Positions 61,917 to 64,000 of a stretch of 64,000 nucleotides of DNA are shown here, piece after piece. Every line of letters starts with the position of its first letter. The stretch's first letter is position 1. The stretch spans positions 1-64,000 of the forward strand of contig WPIO01000361.1 of the NCBI GenBank assembly GCA_009760855.2, read 5' to 3'. The stretch comes from Cristatella mucedo (taxonomy: Eukaryota > Bryozoa > Phylactolaemata > Cristatellidae). The translations under genes were made by a program, and so were the position numbers. Below the pieces are notes generated by a model. That model was not told the origin of the DNA. It searched no databases and saw nothing but the letters and a program-made list of their open reading frames with translations.

Positions 61917-62246
61917 CTGCAAAAAAGGTGCCGGCTTCAGGCTGACGTCAGTCTGAGAGTGGCAAAATAAAGCAAAGTCCTGGGCTGCAGACCTCAATGC
62001 CCAGGATATCAGGCCCATAGCCACTGCTAGGCCGAGAGCCTAGGCTGCAACTATGCTCTATACTGGGGAAAATCGATTCGTTCTGCCGATGCTTGCATCG
62101 GAGAAAATGTTTTCCGGTGGGACGGCCTAGTTCGATTCGTTGGAGAGCTGGCTACTAAAGCCTGCAGGAAGTAGTCACTGGAAGGCGCCCCTCACCTGCA
62201 GACGCAAGGGTGCGCACCCTTGCTAGTGCGCTCCACGCGCACTCAC

Positions 62247-62422
62247 CTGGATGTCGGTCGCCGGGATTTGCAGCAGGAAGGCCAGCGTCGAGCAGTCGAA
62301 GGCATCGTCGAGTGCGAGCAGGCCGCCGTGCACGCCCGACTCGCGCAGGCGCGCCGTGCGCTCGCGAAGCCCGATCGACTCGAGCCAGCGGCAGACGCGC
62401 TCGCAGCTCCACACGAGCAGGT
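62247..62422 (-). CDS. PPFIA: Liprin-alpha exon with third SAM domain
   Basis: Acceptor CTGTTTTTCAG, donor GTGAGT. Encodes LLVWSCERVCRWLESIGLRE, ESGVHGGLLALDDAFDCSTL and AFLLQIPATDIQ. This is the SAM3 domain of liprin-alpha, which binds partner scaffolds at synapses and focal adhesions; liprin-beta has a different ending. Upstream exons lie beyond the right edge or in unread sequence. Confidence 0.92.
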
Positions 62423-62959
62423 CTGAAAAACAGCGAGAGCCGAAGCCTTGGCGGCGGCGCCGGCAGCGCAACGACTTGTTAGTGGCCGAGGCAGCGTGGC
62501 TGGCTGACCGGCAGCCCAGGTGCAGCTGTCTTCGACCTCCCTTCCGCTCTTCGACCTGGACCAAGGCCAGGCACAAGCCAGGGAGACCGACCACGACCTT
62601 ATCATAAGGGGCTAGGTCGAAGTTAAGTTTGGGGCCAGGCAAGCCACCGGATTGCCGGTCGGTTTCATCGCTAGCTCGGTAGGGGGTTCCTCGGAAGAGG
62701 AGCCGTTGGCGGTTGGCTCCCTTGCCTAAATCTGCGCCATCGGCATCATGCAGTTAGGTATGCAGCCAGGTGCTGCTGACAGCACCCTGCTGCGGCCTGC
62801 ATTGCCTCACGTGCAATGCAAGCGCTGCAGTAGCTGCTGCTCTTACTACTAGTGCCTGCTGTTGGGGGGGGGGAGAGAGAGCACCCAAACAGCACATGCT
62901 GGCATTTTAGACACTGCATTTCTTCAGGATCTCGCTGGCTCCTGCTTGCTTGTATAGAA

Positions 62960-63165
62960 GCACAAGTCAGCTAATGTAAATATTAGCCGATTTGGCAGCC
63001 TCGTTTGTATAGCGGCAGACGAGCCTTAATGGCCATCGCTGTTGCTGCTGGCAGCTGCAAATAAAGGATTGCCAACTGCAGGTTTCAAACTTCCACGATC
63101 TTAGTCGTGAACAGGCGAGCACCACACCTCCTGAGCTACAGCGGCCCACCCTCATTTACTTAGAG
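62960..63165 (-). mobile_element. tRNA-derived SINE
   Basis: Minus strand: GTAGCTCAGGAGGTGTGGTG (A-box), AGTTTGAAACCTGCAG (B-box region), GGCCATTAAGGCTCG and GAGGCTGCCAAATCGGC. Confidence 0.7.
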
Positions 63166-63639
63166 GTAGGAGGGCTTTAGCAGCTATCATCAGTGCTTGC
63201 GCGTAGCAATACAGAAGTGCCGTCTGCAGTACTACAACCCACGACCTGCATCTTAAGGTGCAAGCAAGTTACTCCCTCGGAGGCTACAGCCCAGAAAGTC
63301 TAAGCAGCCAGCGCTCGAGGGGAAAGCCCTGCTTTAGCGAGAGGGCTGCTGCTTGTGCTGCCGAGTCAGCAAGAAGGCTTTCAGCCTGTGATCCTTCACA
63401 GAGGTCCTGCAATTGCAGCGGGAAGCCTGAGCAGCGAGCAGTCGAAATGGCCAGGCAAAGCATATCTGCAACAGTGCAACAGCATCCAAATGGGAGAGTG
63501 CAGAAGTCTCCTCTAATGCATCAAGGTCGCATCGCGTGCAGCGTGCGATGCTGGAAAGGAGCGTGCGATGCCGAGCGCCGCCGAGCAGGAAATGAAAGAA
63601 GAGACAACTTCCTGCCGGCTGCCGGCCTGAAAATGTAAT

Positions 63640-63775
63640 TCATTTGTAGAGCGCCCCAAGAGAACTTCTCTATTCAGGCGCTTCACTTATGCCCGCAGGC
63701 CTCGAGCCTACGACCTCGGCCAGACGTTGGTCGGAGCGAGCACCTTAACCGCTGGACCAAACCACCAAACGACAC
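63640..63775 (-). mobile_element. SINE: tRNA-like head fused to a family A-type tail
   Basis: On the minus strand a head with A-box TGGTCCAGCGG and B-box GGCTCGAGGCC is followed directly by GCGCCTGAATAGAGAAGTTC and TCTTGGGGCGCTCTACAAAT, which resembles the last 50 bases of family A (GCGCCTAGAGAGAG.. and CTCTGAGGGCGCTTTATCAA). Confidence 0.75.
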
Positions 63776-63806
63776 TCATGCACGCAAGTGCACTCGCATT
63801 CGTAAC

Positions 63807-63886
63807 TTATGCAGAGCTCATGCGAGAGCTCTCCCAGATGCGCTCGCGCGCGCATCTCGGAGAGCGCTCGCATGAGCTCTGCATAA
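63807..63886. repeat. 80-bp near-perfect palindrome
   Basis: Each half is 40 bases with no spacer; TTATGCAGAGCTCATGCGAG opens the left half and CTCGCATGAGCTCTGCATAA closes the right. About four mismatched pairs (for example AGCTCTCCCAGATGCGCTCG against its counterpart). The centre is CG-alternating, which could form a cruciform. Confidence 0.95.
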
Positions 63887-64000
63887 ATTCTAATAAATAA
63901 AAAAAATTATATCTGCACACGCACGCACACACACTCGTTCATATGTGTCACTCTCGTCTCGGCGGCACTGCTCTCCTGGAGAGCGCAAAGCGCAGCCACA

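Larger units (their letters stand above)
62423..64000. other. Liprin-alpha intron, repeat-bearing
   Basis: No further liprin exon was recognised up to the window end. Contains SINE-like sequences (62960-63165, 63640-63775) and an 80-bp palindrome (63807-63886). Confidence 0.6.

Overview
The window is animal nuclear DNA. It carries three recognisable intron-rich metazoan genes set in a landscape full of retrotransposon debris and dinucleotide microsatellites. No bacterial operons, rRNA genes, CRISPR arrays or convincing functional tRNA genes are visible. The species cannot be named from the sequence; liprin-alpha and hamartin together point to a metazoan, most likely an invertebrate with a repeat-rich genome.

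Layout. (1) 1-9.9 kb: degenerate telomere-like heptamers (CCCTAAA type), a very GC-rich stretch with one unrecognised ORF (930-1391), then mostly non-LTR retrotransposon copies. (2) 9.9-27.65 kb, minus strand: a complete glucoside xylosyltransferase gene (GXYLT, glycosyltransferase family 8), assembled here as 8 exons and 437 codons with every splice phase consistent. (3) 27.65-28.53 kb: a GC-rich head-to-head promoter interval with four GACGTC cores. (4) 28.53-60.14 kb, plus strand: a complete TSC1 (hamartin) gene, assembled as 20 exons and about 1225 codons; two boundaries in the low-complexity middle are uncertain. (5) 61.7-62.4 kb, minus strand: the last exons of a liprin-alpha (PPFIA) gene, convergent with TSC1 and running off the right edge.

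The introns carry at least two families of non-LTR elements. In this annotation family A has an ATT/TTA-repeat 3' tail and family B an ATTAC-repeat 3' tail. There are also Tc1/mariner remnants, tRNA-derived SINEs (some with a family A-like tail), long GA/CA tracts, a 16-bp minisatellite and three long palindromes.

The three host genes have unrelated jobs: GXYLT adds xylose to O-glucose on EGF repeats in the secretory pathway, TSC1 is the scaffold of the complex that inhibits Rheb/mTORC1, and liprin-alpha organises presynaptic and adhesion scaffolds. No new multi-gene system was found. The most unusual items are a broken duplicate of a TSC1 coiled-coil exon split by a retrotransposon, datable nested insertions, SINE/LINE tail sharing, the divergent GXYLT-TSC1 arrangement and the perfect or near-perfect hairpins.
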